DNA from: Prosapia bicincta
Lineage: Eukaryota; Arthropoda; Insecta; Hemiptera; Cercopidae
Assembly (NCBI GenBank): GCA_036971475.1
Contig: JBAIZL010000003.1
Location: forward strand, 106,865,070 to 106,929,069
Direction of reading: 5' to 3'
Length of the DNA: 64,000 nt
The translations under genes were made by a program, and so were the position numbers. Below are positions 30,757 through 58,500 of this stretch, piece after piece (position 1 is the first letter of the stretch; the number at the start of each line of letters is the position of its first letter). The notes below the pieces were generated by a model. The model searched no databases. It was not told where the DNA came from and was given only the letters and a program-made list of their open reading frames with translations.

Positions 30757-31282
30757 CAACTTGAAAATATAGCCTTAATCTGTAAATATTATTGATTAAA
30801 CACTCCCATTCCTCTTTTGACTCATACATGAACAATTCTCAATGTTGTCATATAAATTTGGTTCAAAATTGCTTAGTCCACATTTTCATCGGGGAATCAC
30901 ATTTTATTTGTGGTTTAAATTAACACAGACACTCCCACCTTTCCTTCCAATCAACCAATCATTGCATTCTATTATTTAGTCAAGTACACAACTATCAAAT
31001 TTTGTTTCTTAGTTATTCTTTTAATTATATTGCAAGTTTAAACTGTTTAGAGCTTAATAAAAATTGAATAGAATTATAAGAAATTATCTAATTTTTCAAA
31101 GTTAAATGTTCGATTTATTGTTACACTTAGTTGTAGTGGTCAGTGTCAGTAGTGACATAACAGCAATAACATAACTATTTGTTATTTCTGTGTTGTGTGT
31201 AAAGTTTTTTCAAATTTATTTATTGTATTTGTAATTTATGCTTAATTATATCCCCAAATATAACGCGTTTTAAATTTATGTT

Positions 31283-46481
<15,199 letters not shown>

Positions 46482-46532
46482 GTATGAGCAAGTTATATAT
46501 TTTGTAGTATTACCATAGTAAATTATTTTTTT

Positions 46533-46538
46533 AATAAA
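46533..46538 (+). terminator. COA8 polyadenylation signal
   Basis: AATAAA 52 bp after the COA8 stop codon, followed by a T-rich stretch. This implies a very short 3' UTR. Confidence 0.6.
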
Positions 46539-46869
46539 GTCTTTGTATTTTTATTTTTCAGAGTTCCCAAAATTCTGTGATATTTGAAGAAACATTTTTA
46601 TTCTCATTAAGGCTTGTTTGTAAAAATTACTTCTACTCAGTGTCAACCTCTAGAAGTACAATAATTTTTCCTTGCAAAGCCTAATTTTCCTAACCCGCTC
46701 TGAAAAGTTTTGTAATTAGTTTCTGCTTATTGGAATTAATTCAGAATGAAGTCAGTGCAGATAGGAAACTGTGATGGACATCCTTCCATGATGCCCAAAT
46801 GACAGCATGAATGGACGCCCAAATGCTGTTTACAGTTTTTCTACCTGGAATTAAGAACACACACACACA

Positions 46870-47090
46870 CACAATTTTTTTTAGGTTAGTTCTAGTAGAG
46901 CTTAAAGCTTATTTAGGAATTTTTGGACTAGATAGAAGACTGACAGACTTACGGCAATAGTCCAAAACTGCAATCTCTTGGAAATAAATAAATAGACACA
47001 TATAAAAACTTAACACACTATTGAAATATTTCGTAGAAAATGATCTTCATCAATCAAAAAAGAGAAAAAGAAAAGCTTTTATATATAGCG
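46870..47090. repeat. Half copy of the 42.6-kb Penelope end
   Basis: TTTTTTTTAGGTTAGTTCTA, ACTGACAGACTTACGG and CAAAACTGCAATCTCTTGG match 42598-42800 with about 10% difference by eye. Preceded by a short (CA)n. Confidence 0.7.
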
Positions 47091-47399
47091 TTATATATAT
47101 AGCCTGGAGAATCTATGCTTATTTAGATTAAAAATGATTTATAAAAAATCCATGGACTGATATTCTATAAAGGCTGATAAAGTAAGATTGAATTTCTCAG
47201 TATAACAGTTCATTTTATAAAACATATTTCAATAAATATTTTATTCCATTTTGTTAACATTTATTACATGGGTTTCTTAATTGCTATTTGCTTGTTTGAA
47301 GCATTATAGGTATCGATGATAGTATTTCTTAAACAATATATATTTGTGGTACTCAAGTATTACAAAATATAACTAAAAATACTTGTAAAATGTTAGATT

Positions 47400-47640
47400 T
47401 GCTTATAGTAGCACTTACTTTTAAGGTTGTTGATGACGGCCGTATTGGGAGATGTGTCCGTTTATCAACTCAGTTATAACCAGTAACAACAGCCTGATTT
47501 GTCACTGGGACACAACTCCCAAAACGCCAATCCTTAACAATCATAAAAGTAGTGCTACTATAGGCAAGTCTAACATGTACAAATGTTTTTACTTAATAAC
47601 TAGTAGCTCACATGAAGATGGAATCAATTAAAAAAATATA
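47400..47640. repeat. Fold-back of PLE terminal repeats
   Basis: TTATAGTAGCACTTAC ... GACGGCCGTATTGGGAGATG returns inverted as CACAACTCCCAAAACGCC ... AGTGCTACTATAGGCAAG, ending ACTAGTAGCTCACATGAAG. No coding part. Confidence 0.7.
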
Positions 47641-47860
47641 AAATTAATAAAATTCTTAATTTACCTAACAAAAGATAAAGTTAGAACTTTATGTACAGGC
47701 TTAAATAGTTGATATATCTGCTCTCATCTTTGTCTTTTATACTCAATTATTAAAGCTGCATATGCTAATTTGCACTCAGGGCGTATAACCATATTGGGAT
47801 TAAATAATTTTTAGTTATGTAAGGCATACTTTCAAAATATTCCGACATAACAATAAAATA

Positions 47861-48212
47861 CAGTTAAACTCCTGTTTTAATGGGGGTGGAACCATTTCGG
47901 ATAAGCAACGGTAAGTATTTTAAAGTTTATTTCTTCAAGTAAAACAAATAAAACCTGTTTTACTGTAAATATTACAGTAGTTGTGTTTTCTAACATAACA
48001 ATAATCTTCCACTCCCCTCTCTCCCCTTCCGGGTAGGATGTTTACCGTGGTGGGGTACGAATCATGGGACAGGCCGATTTGGCTGGTGTCGTTGACTGCA
48101 CCTTATGGCGGGCGCTTCTGGTATATTTAAGGAAATTTACCACACTCAGCCGAGCGTTTTGGTTAACCCGGGTTTCGGTTAAGTGATGTTCGGACAAGAG
48201 AGGTTTTACTGT
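47861..48212. mobile_element. Tigger-type MITE with TA flanks
   Basis: Ends CAGTTAAACTCCTGTTTTAA and CAAGAGAGGTTTTACTG are imperfect inverted repeats, each followed by TA. The inside at 48000-48180 is GC-rich. Confidence 0.6.
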
Positions 48213-48539
48213 ATATTGTTTTAAATTGAAACCTTGTAAAGTAACAACCTGGACAAAACTAATAAAGTTTACATTGTAAAAACTTAAAATAATTTTAACT
48301 GCATTAGGCAGTCATCATTCATTGTCTTTTGTGTTTTAAAATATTTTGCCACAGTAATTAGAAATAAATATTCTGTAATTTCAGTCATTATTTCAGTTGA
48401 AATTATATAGAATGAGTCAATTTATATGGTTTTGTGAATATATGAACAGCAAGTAAATGTATTGCTTAAATAATTTTAATTGTCTACTAACAATAACTAC
48501 CGGGGTAGTAAATAGTGTGTAAATAATTATTTAGTTGTT

Positions 48540-49100
48540 TAATCACTTTTATATTAGTTTATGACTATCCAAACTTTAACGTTTTGTAAACATTTCTGAG
48601 ACAGAATATTTTCAATTGGTCCGTGGCGATCATCATCAGTGTGTCTCTTGCTGTCTTAAACTCTTGAATTTTTGTAGTCCATTTTGTTTGATGAAACGTA
48701 ATTAATAACTTTTACCTTAGTTTATGATTATCCGAACTTTAATGTTTTGTAAATTTGTAAAATCTTACTGAGGCAGAACATTTTTGATCGCTCCATGGCG
48801 ATCTTCATCAGTGTCTCTTGCTGTGTTATTCTCTTGAAGTTTGTAGTCCATTACGTTCGGTGAAACTTAATTAATAACTTCTTTATAAGTTTATGACTAT
48901 CCAAACTTTAATTTTGTGTAAATTTGTAAGAACTTACTGAGACAGAAATTTTCAATTGCTGCTTGGCGATCTTCATCAGTATCTAAAACGTTCTGTCTCA
49001 GTAAGTTTATTAATTTACAAAAATTAAAGTTTGAATAGTTCGACTAATACAAAAATTATTGAGTAGCACCGAACGTAATGGCTACAAAATTCAAGAGAAT
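48540..49100. repeat. Three tandem Penelope-type ends with hammerhead-like cores
   Basis: Three diverged units, each with TTTATGACTATCC, ACTTTAATGTTTTGTAAA, GAGACAGAA, GGCGATCTTCATCAGT and GTAGTCCATT. Minus-strand CTGATGA at 48639-48633, 48811-48805 and 48979-48973. Partial relatives occur at 3985-4060 and 17080-17280. Confidence 0.65.
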
Positions 49101-50015
49101 TAATAAATAGATCTATTGATGTAAATATCAATTAGTAAATCATTTAGTAAATAGACCATTGATGTCATGATTTTTTCTATATAGTTCTAGATCTATTGTA
49201 CTCCAATTACATTATCTTATCTTAATTTGTAATAATTTTACTATCCTTTATAAGTGATGTCCTTTATACTTTTTGTGGGCGATAAGAGTTGAATTGACTG
49301 CTAAAAAAAAACACTCACAAATATTAAAATAAACAATAAACTTGGTTTGGTTATAAAAAAACTGGTTTGAAAATAAAAAACATCAAATATATTTTAAATA
49401 GTCTTATAATCATAAAACACTACATGTATAAAACAAAATGTTCTTATTAGATAATAATTAAAATACATATATAATAAAAACACCAATAACACATATAACT
49501 ATATATTTTACAGTCTTGGAATATACAGACTTGTGTCTTAACATCAACACTGTGAAAGAAAACACATTTATATCGAACATTGCCATATTAGACCGCCATA
49601 ACAATAATCTCAATCTTTTAGCATAATGCCGTCAAGCAAATAATTTTAATAGAAATACAACATGAAGTAATAAAAGTATTAAAATGTTCTATGTTGAACC
49701 TTAACAGATATTAAACACATAGAATAGCCTAGATATTGGATTTATTACATTCATAAAAAAGTATATTTCCATCCCAACAGCAATTTATTATACTGGTAGT
49801 TCAAGCTACTAGCTTGGACAATTTTTAAATTTTCCTGAATTTTTAAATGAAATGAATGTATAAAATTTGAGAATATGCTTGTTTTGAGGATAATTATCTT
49901 CCAACAATTATTTCTATACAATAATTCCTTCATTTTATTAGTCGGCCCAATTGTAATGATTTTACCAGAGTTAGGAACAATAAGAAATCAGCATATGTAT
50001 ACAAAAACTTGTTTA

Positions 50016-50665
50016 CAGTAGAGTCTCGGAAATCCAAGTCCCGATTTTTTTCCGCCTCTTTTAAATTTGAGTCTTGTTTTATTTGAAAGGAAATTAGTCT
50101 AGCGCCCAAGAAATATTTATTTCCATAATGAAAATAAATGAATTGGGCCTTCAAGAAATGTTTATATCAATATGTCATGCAAAGGAAATGGTTAGGCTTT
50201 CAAGAAATGTTTATATCAATACAGTATTTTTCTTCCTCCCCATTCTATAGTATCATTCAAGTCACTAGTGTTATATAGATTGGTGTTTTATCCAACTTCA
50301 TCAGTTGTGTATGAATATCCTTATCAGTTATGTTATATTAGTCTGTAACAGATGGTCAATGGGCCATAAATATCTTTCTCTGTTTATGCTGTAAGTTTTA
50401 GTTGACAAATAGCTCTTAAAAAGCACAATTGTTTAGTCATGTTTGTGACATATCAGAAAATAAACCCTCTTGAAGCAATCAAATCAATCAATGACAACAC
50501 TCATGATTATGGGATCAGGCTGTCACCACATTGATCTGGATATGAGGGGTTTTACTGTATTTGGGTTCATTAGTAGCTCTAATTTTTCTAATGCACAGGA
50601 ACTTATTTCTGTGTAATCCTGGGGAGTCTTGGTCCCATTCACATCGAATTATCGAGACCTCACTG
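50016..50665. mobile_element. AGAGTCTCG MITE, copy 1
   Basis: Ends CAGTAGAGTCTCGGAAATCC and ATTATCGAGACCTCACTG, flanked by TA. Same family as 56047-56791 and 61330-62483. Pogo/Tigger-like by ends; no transposase. Confidence 0.75.
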
Positions 50666-51485
50666 TATTTGCAAATTTTAGTATATTTACTGTATATGCA
50701 AAGTTCAGAATATTTCTATGAAAAATTTATTTTATACAAACCTGAGCATATTTTTATAAAAATAATACAGTGTATATGCAGATTTGTTAGCAGAAGCCTA
50801 AAGTATTTGTTATAAGATTGGCGTAAATATTTAATACTTTATATACTTAGGTTTATGTTCAATTTTAGTATAATTCCAGTAGAAAAAAATTTAGCCAATT
50901 TTGAAATAATTATAGATTATTTACACCAAATTTGAAACACATTATATTTCAGTCTTAAAAAAGAGCTTTATGTTTCAATGTATGATTTTGAAACCTACAA
51001 AGAATAGTTGTTGCTGCTTAGCGTAATTAACAAAATCAGTTCCTGAAATATTTAATACTGCTTATAAAAACACCTAAAATTAAAACATAATTTCTGTTTA
51101 CAGTACATTCAAGTTTTCCTTAAAACTCTGCAACTTGAAACCTATATTTTAAGAATAACAATACTTTTGCTGCGACTCTACATTTTATTTGCCTGACTCT
51201 AAACCAATAAGCATTTATACTTGATGCCTGTATCTTTATCAACATAGTGTTCCATACATTGCACCAAAAGAAAATATTTGATTTACGTAACACTTATTAA
51301 ACTCTATATGTGTAACAAGTTAGAAGTTTTAGGTGCTGAATCTATAGTGTTCATAAGTGTGTGTCTCTATCTTATGGAAGAAGTAATTATAACACTTTAA
51401 AATGTAAGTGGAATGGTAGATGTAGTATTGATAAACAGTTCCAGATGTAGAAATTTGTTCGAAGTGCTAAAACACATGGATAAAT

Positions 51486-51491
51486 TTTATT
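51486..51491 (-). terminator. Candidate polyadenylation signal of the GPCR gene
   Basis: AATAAA on the minus strand, 90 bp downstream of the receptor stop codon. Confidence 0.4.
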
Positions 51492-51580
51492 CTTGGTATA
51501 CTTATCCATATAAAAAAACGTTTTTAACAGCTTTACAGTCCTGTGAAGATGGGTTTCCCTAAAACCTCCACTCCTAACGA

Positions 51581-51746
51581 TTACACAATGTTCTCTGATG
51601 GATTGAGAGGTTCCCGAGTAGGGTCATCACCATTTACGACCTTCGTAGGACCTGCTGTGCTGTGCGCCACTAGAGTCATTGTTGTTGCTTCGCTCATACT
51701 CATCTGTCGGGAGCGTTTAAAGAAAGACTTCTTGGTATTTTGTAAC
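51581..51746 (-). CDS. Class B GPCR last exon: cytoplasmic C-terminal tail
   Basis: Acceptor TTATTGCAG/G, then [20 protein letters not shown] and a Thr/Ser-rich tail ending NPSENIV before TAA. 54 residues. The phase fits the preceding donor exactly, the base composition is richer in GC than its surroundings, and the [19 protein letters not shown] run looks like a phosphorylatable receptor tail. Confidence 0.8.
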
Positions 51747-54700
51747 CTGCAATAAAATGGCATATTTATTGGGATCAAAAAGGTTTTGACATTGTTACAT
51801 TAGTAGTTAGATTGCTATTGTTACTTATAATTTATGACCTAGATTATGTCCAATCCTGCTGAAATTAGGTAATTGTTAACTTTACCACATAAGGGATTTC
51901 TTAACTAAGGGAAGCAGCAAACTTTTACCGGCCAAAGCAAAAACTCATGAGTAGAAAAAAATTTTTAAAAATTACAATTTTGGAAAAAAACTTATTACAT
52001 CGCCACTACCTCCACGGTCACTTCAAACCTCACTGTAGACATACCCTATCAAGTATCTAGTAAGGATAGATTGGGTTGTAAGCTTATACAACATTACCAT
52101 ATACCTATATTAAAATATACAAAACATCTACACATGTAAAATATGAGATCGGCCGAAAAGTTTTAATGCAAGAACTCGTAATGAATATTTTAATATAGGT
52201 AAAATTTTTGGTCAAAATTGCGTAAGTGGCAAAAGTAAAAATGATCAAAAATTATGACAAAGGAACAAATAGAAACAAGTAACTTTAATAGCTTATTTTG
52301 TACATCTATGAAATTCAAAAATGTATATGTTTAGACTCAGTGGTAGACTGCCAATTTCTAGGGCATTGACATTTATTAAACCAACCAATTTTTGATATTA
52401 TTCTGCATTCGATTTCTAAGTTTGTAAATGAGTAAATAGTGAGGATACATGAATAATTCTAATTTGTGCTGTCCTATAGAGCTTCACTATAACATTAATT
52501 ACCTAAAAGAATAGTATAAGTAGAAATACAAATAAGAGAACACATTTCCTACAAATAAAAATTTATTAATATTGGAGTATTGTATTTAGTATTTCTTTTA
52601 ATATTCCATATATATATATATATATATATATGTATGTTTGTATATATGTATGAGCCTTATCATTACTAAACCACTGATCCGATCGCCATGAAACTTTGGG
52701 AAATTGTTGAGTACATTCATGGGAAGATCTGACATAGTAAGTCTTAGGGGCTTAGCCAGAAGGGCAGGTGCTACTCCCCCCCCAAACGAATTAATTTTAG
52801 CAGAAAAATATTAACCTATAAGAGAGTGTTAGGTTTATAGCAAAACAACTTCCATAAAACATAGTAATTTTTCTCAACATATAATTTTTAAGTGTCAAAA
52901 TAGCATAAAAAATTTTTTATCTTATTTTCTCTATTTCATTGAATTCATTCCAAATTTTGGTTGCTAAGCAACACTCAACAAATTGAAATTATTTTCCAAC
53001 ACATTTCAAACAATATATAAAAAATATTGTATATCCAAATGCATGTCAATAAATAGCATTATTCAATCAAGAACTTTTATTGTCACACTTTTCTCTATCG
53101 ACTACTATAAGTTCAGCTATTATTATGTTAATAAAATACCAAATTAAGTTTAGCTAATGTTAGCACACCCTTCATTGACCTTTAGGCGGTACAAAGTTTG
53201 CCGGGTGAGCTAGTCTTATATAAAGTTCCATAGCCTGAAATGTAACAAAAGTGGATTTTATTGCTTTGTTTGATAGCTGGGTTGGTAGTCATCAAACCAG
53301 GCCTCTGAGAAATTAAATACTATGCGTATCATGTTATAAGGACTACTACCAGCCAGTGTATTAAATAAAAAATAAATACAGTGGGTTTTTATGAAACCTT
53401 AGCAAGAATTAATTTGGCAATCTTAACAAAAGTTCACAATAATTGGAATTCAGCTTTTATTTGCTCATTATTGTGTACTAGTTCAGGCCCGTATCCAGCG
53501 ATTTGCTTTGGGGGGGGGGCGATCGATGCATTTTATATATATATATATATATATATAATATGTGTGTGTGTGTGCGCGCGCGCGAGCGTGCGTGTATGTA
53601 AAACATAGAACAGAAAAAGTTCTTTCTACGCTTGCATTAGAAATCGGTAACGTGATAAAGATTCGTAGCAAATTAGACTTTTAATAAATAATTATTCCAG
53701 TTTCGATAACACTTATGGCTAGAGAATATTATTAATTTCATAATAAGCTATTATTATAAAAATGGTTTATTAATTAATATAAGTAGTTATTCTTCCTTCA
53801 CGAACAATTCCGGAATCAACTGCGAATATTACGCTTGCAAAATTACGTATTGAAAATCATATGTTCGAAACTAAGATTCACTAGCACTATCTGTTGTTAA
53901 AACGTTTAGACGTTTACGAGAGTATGCCGAGGGAATGCGTCACATTTTCAAATTAAAATTGTATTTTTTATTTATAATAAAAGGCGAATTAACTTAAGTA
54001 AAAGTCTAATTTAATAGAAAGTCCTATTTTAATAATATATTGTCGATTTTTAACCCAAAGTTCTTAAAGGTTGGGGGGTGGCGATCGCCCCATCGCCCCC
54101 CCCCCTTGGATACGCGCTTGCTAGTTTTATGAATGGTCCACTATAGGTGCTAGTCCACCTGCCATTTGCCAGGCAGGTGAGTTTCCCACTGAATAGGCTA
54201 CAAAAGAAAATATTACAAATCTCAATATAATTTGCATATCATTCCTGAAATCATTTTTTTAATAAGAACTTGATATTCATATATAAATAGACCTTAAAAT
54301 TCTATTTATCTTATGACAGTTTTTAACTTTAAGGTAGAGCCAGAAATAGTGGATGGTTTTGAAACGTATAGAACTAATCAGAAATAAAATTTTTAAAATA
54401 ATGATTAAACTATTTGAAACATTATTTCTTGCCATTTTTAATTGAACAACTTGAATTATATAAAATTCACTTATTTTGTTTTAAAAATTATGTCAGTCAA
54501 ATGACGATCCTTATTCTGAACGCATGCATTGTAATGAAACTATCCATCATAAAATCATGTGGTTTGGTATTGCCGCTATTTCGTTACGAATTGATAACTT
54601 CATATCTTCAGTTTTTCGTGGCCTTCCGACATACACTTTCGATTTCAAATAACCCCAGAGAAGAAAGTCACATGCCGAAAGATCTGGAGAGCGAGCAGGC

Positions 54701-55458
54701 CGGGAAAGGTCACCATCTCTTAAAATTACGTTTTGGAAACATTTCTCTTAACACATTCATTGTCACTCTTGCAGTGTGAGCAGTAGCCCCACTTTGGTGC
54801 AAGGAAATTATGGAGCATTTTGACATAACAACATGAAGTAATCAAAACTGCTCGCCTGTTCTCTTTGTAAAAATATGGACCTATCAATCTGAATTTAGCC
54901 ACTGAACCAAACACACATTCACAATGAAGTGGTTTTTTGTGTAGGCTACGTGGATTTTCTGCAGCCCAGCACCTGAAATTTTGCCAATTAACACAACCAG
55001 ATAGGTGAAAATTGGCCTCATATGACATTATGAGTATTGAATCTTTATTTAAAATGTTCAGAAGTTATTGTGCACACTCTCCGGTTTTGGAAATCATGTT
55101 GGCTTAGTTCTTGAACAGTTAAGATATTATACAGATGAAAATGAAGATCCAAACACAACCTACGCACACTCCGATTTGATATTCCTAGCACAGCTGCATG
55201 ATGTGTGGCAGGGCGGTGTGGACTTCTGGATACTGACACTCGTAAAGCTTCGATATTTAAAAGTACTAGTTTAGTTGTTGATAACAATGAATAAATATTT
55301 CATTTTAAAATAAACAATACATGTAAAAAAATAACGGAAGTTATACATAATAGTAGTTTGACCAGTGACTGAGAAAATTGGGCAGTGACTGCACATGAAA
55401 GGTTGGAGGATCTAAGGGTAGGAGAGGCTAAGATTTGGCATGTGGCCTGCACTCCGTG

Positions 55459-55525
<67 letters not shown>

Positions 55526-58500
55526 GAAGCTAGTATTCCCCTCTGGCTGCAATATTTACTCGGTTTAGTGTTAGCCATGATAACTTTTTGTTTTATGCTT
55601 GAACTTGCACTAAAATTCTAATTATATTTAAAATTGTTATAACTTTTTTTCCCTATATAAAGCAATTGTAACAAAAATTACTTCCAAAACAGTTAAAAAT
55701 CCCTTAGTTATCTTACTAGTTTCTTAACTATAACATTTACATTCGTAATCAAGCGTGCACTACCAATTATTGCTAAACTATTCAGCCTAGATTTGTGGTT
55801 CATAAATATTCTCTGTTATTTATTTTTGAGTTATAAAGTAAAATCTATCTATTTTAACAAAAAATATATAATATTTCCTGTGAATAGTTAGTAGGCTAAT
55901 TGAAAAAGTTCAGATCCAAAGGCTCTCAAGTCCATACTTGGTGAGGATGCTTATAACATTTATATGGTGAATATTATTTTCAAAACCTGTTCAATAATAA
56001 AATACAGTAAATTGAATTCTGTTTTTGATTGTAAAACCAGTAAATACAGTAGAGTCTCGGAAATCAGAGTCCCGATTTTCCGAGCTTCTGTTAAATATGA
56101 GCCTTTTTCTATTGGAGCCTATTTTATCTATTTGAAAGTAAATGAGTCAGGCGTCCAAGAAATGTTTATAGCCATAAAGAAAATTAATCGGGCGTTCAAA
56201 AAATATTCATATCAATACGTCATGTAAAGGAAATGAGTCAGGCTTCCAAGAAATGTTTATATCACTACGGTATTTTTCTTCCTCCCCATTCAGCTGTATC
56301 ATTCGGTTTGCTAGTGTTTTACAGATTGGTATATTAGCCAACTTTATCAGTAGTGTAAGAATGTGTTTATCAGTGATGTTTAGATGTCTGATAGAAAGTC
56401 AATGGGCCATAAATATCTTTCTTTATATACGCTGTAAGTTTTTTCAGTAGACAAATACCTCTTAAAAAGCACAAATGTCTAGTCTTGTGCATAACATATC
56501 AGAAAATAAACTGTCTTGAAGTAAACAAATCAATGAAACAATGACAACACTCATGATTAGCTAGACTGGTATTTATTCCCGCTATTAATAAATCGGGAAT
56601 CGGGCTGTCACCACATTGATCTGGATATGAGGGGTTTTACTGTATTAGGGTTCATTAAAAGTCCATTTTTTCTAATGCAGAGGAAGCTATTTCCGTATAA
56701 TCCGAGTTTACGGCTAGTTCTAGCATCCATGGTTTACAGTAATCCAAGGGGGTATCGGTCCCATTCACCTCGAATTATCAAGACTCTACTGTAACTAAAT
56801 TCAATAAAGTAAAGCACCTGATGCTCTCTTTTTTCGAGTTGATAGAAGAATCTTTACTTATGGAGTACTTTCGACTAATAGAAGCACCAGATGCGATATC
56901 CCTGGCCTCTTTCCACTGGTGGAAATGGTGCCTTAATGTCGTCTGCACTTCGCTGTTCATGAAGCAGTAGAACATGGCAACAGATAAACCCTGTAAGCAA
57001 TACAGATTTCACACATTTCAATAATAATGTTCTACATTATACACAAACACAACAAATAAACAAGTATTATTAGGGTAAAATTGTAGCTTTAATTAAATAA
57101 GCACATATATAGAAGGAATGCAATGTAACTAAGGTGTTTTGGATGTCCGCTCTCAAATTGATTCATTTTGCTGCCATCCAAAAAATCTTTTCTATATGTC
57201 CTGTAAATGTGATATATATTGTTTAAAATAAAAAAATTATTTTGGGGATAAGGCTATTAACCTATGACATTTAACCCGAGAAAAAAGTATGACGCCTATG
57301 TGTTTTATCTGTAGTAAAATTAATTAAAATTAAATCCTTGTAATTTATAAAATAATAAACTTCAGCAAAAGGGGAGCAAACTATTCAATAAGTTTTAGAT
57401 TTTGCAGGCTTGTTTTAATCTGCCTTGTTTTGGTATTTTACAGTGTACTAGAAAACATGTTGAAAAACTTAACTGGATTATTGTTTTATAGACTCGGAAA
57501 CTATAAATAATTTTTTAAAAGATGAATTATTACTGTTAAATGATTAATTAAATGATTTATAGTAAAATAAATAAAAAATATATAGAATCTGTGATAAATC
57601 TGTTATTTTTACATGTACAGAAATATAGAATTTCAAATTTTTATTGAGAGATTTGGAGAAGTATTCAAAGGAGGATTTGATTCCATCTTCACTTGAGCTA
57701 CTAGTTTTTAACCAAAAATAAAAGAAGTTAGTATGTTACACTTGCCTATAGAGGCACTTATTTTTTTGGTTATAAAGGAGGGCTGTTTTGGAAGATGTGT
57801 TCCTTGTCAACTTAGACCGTAAATGACATCTTGGTTGTTTCAGATCAGGACTGGGGGTGAGATTAAAAAAAAAAAAATTTTTTTTTTAAATTACACTTTT
57901 TTGTATTAACTTGGCAAAAAACCATTTCTTATTGATTTATTCAGCAGACGCATTTCACGCTGTCAGTGCATTATTCAATGCTGTGAATTACTGACAAGAC
58001 TGTTGCTCAGGTGTGTTGGTGTGAGTCTGTGGTGTATTTTTGTTCTGTTTGTGTTATTGTTCATATAGTAAATGAACAATTTACTTTTTTACATTTTTAA
58101 ATGTTATTTATATAGTTTTAATGTAGTTGGATTATAAAATCGCAGCCAGAAATCTGGGGGAGATGTCAGGTTTTGGATGGGGGGGGGGGGTTAGGTGATA
58201 ATTAATACCACAAGGCAAAGTTTTCAAATTCAAATGCTATTTTATGCCATTCTGGAGCTAAAAATAGTCATAAGTTGATAAAGTGAGTGAACTAAAGTTA
58301 TTCCTAGTTGAAATACATTCCTAATTTAAACAATACTCTGTGAGCAATTATCTTAAGTGCATGTACATTGGTGATTTGTTTATAAAATCAAGTTAAGGCC
58401 TGGAAGAAATAAGGTGTTAAAAGTGAAATGTACATTAAATTTTTACTTTCATAAACTACAATTCTATAAAGTAATGAGTGTACAGAACTTTTTTGGAACT

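Larger units (their letters stand above)
30640..31282. promoter_or_regulatory. Shared intergenic region between divergent viperin and COA8
   Basis: 643 bp between the two start codons. It holds the TATA-like and kappa-B-like sequences on the viperin side and AT-rich DNA without an obvious TATA box on the COA8 side. I saw no transposon fragment inside it, unlike the repeat-rich DNA around it. It probably serves as a two-way promoter. Confidence 0.5.
46539..51485. other. Intergenic region between convergent COA8 and GPCR genes
   Basis: No coding potential recognised. It holds Penelope-type ends (46870-47090, 47400-47640, 48540-49100), two MITEs (47861-48212, 50016-50665) and otherwise AT-rich DNA. 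Confidence 0.6.

Noticed and set aside
56778..56817. Extension of the receptor after ...KKESIR by [12 protein letters not shown]
   Set aside because: It runs past a usable donor into a MITE end; the spliced tail at 51746-51581 fits phase and receptor character better.
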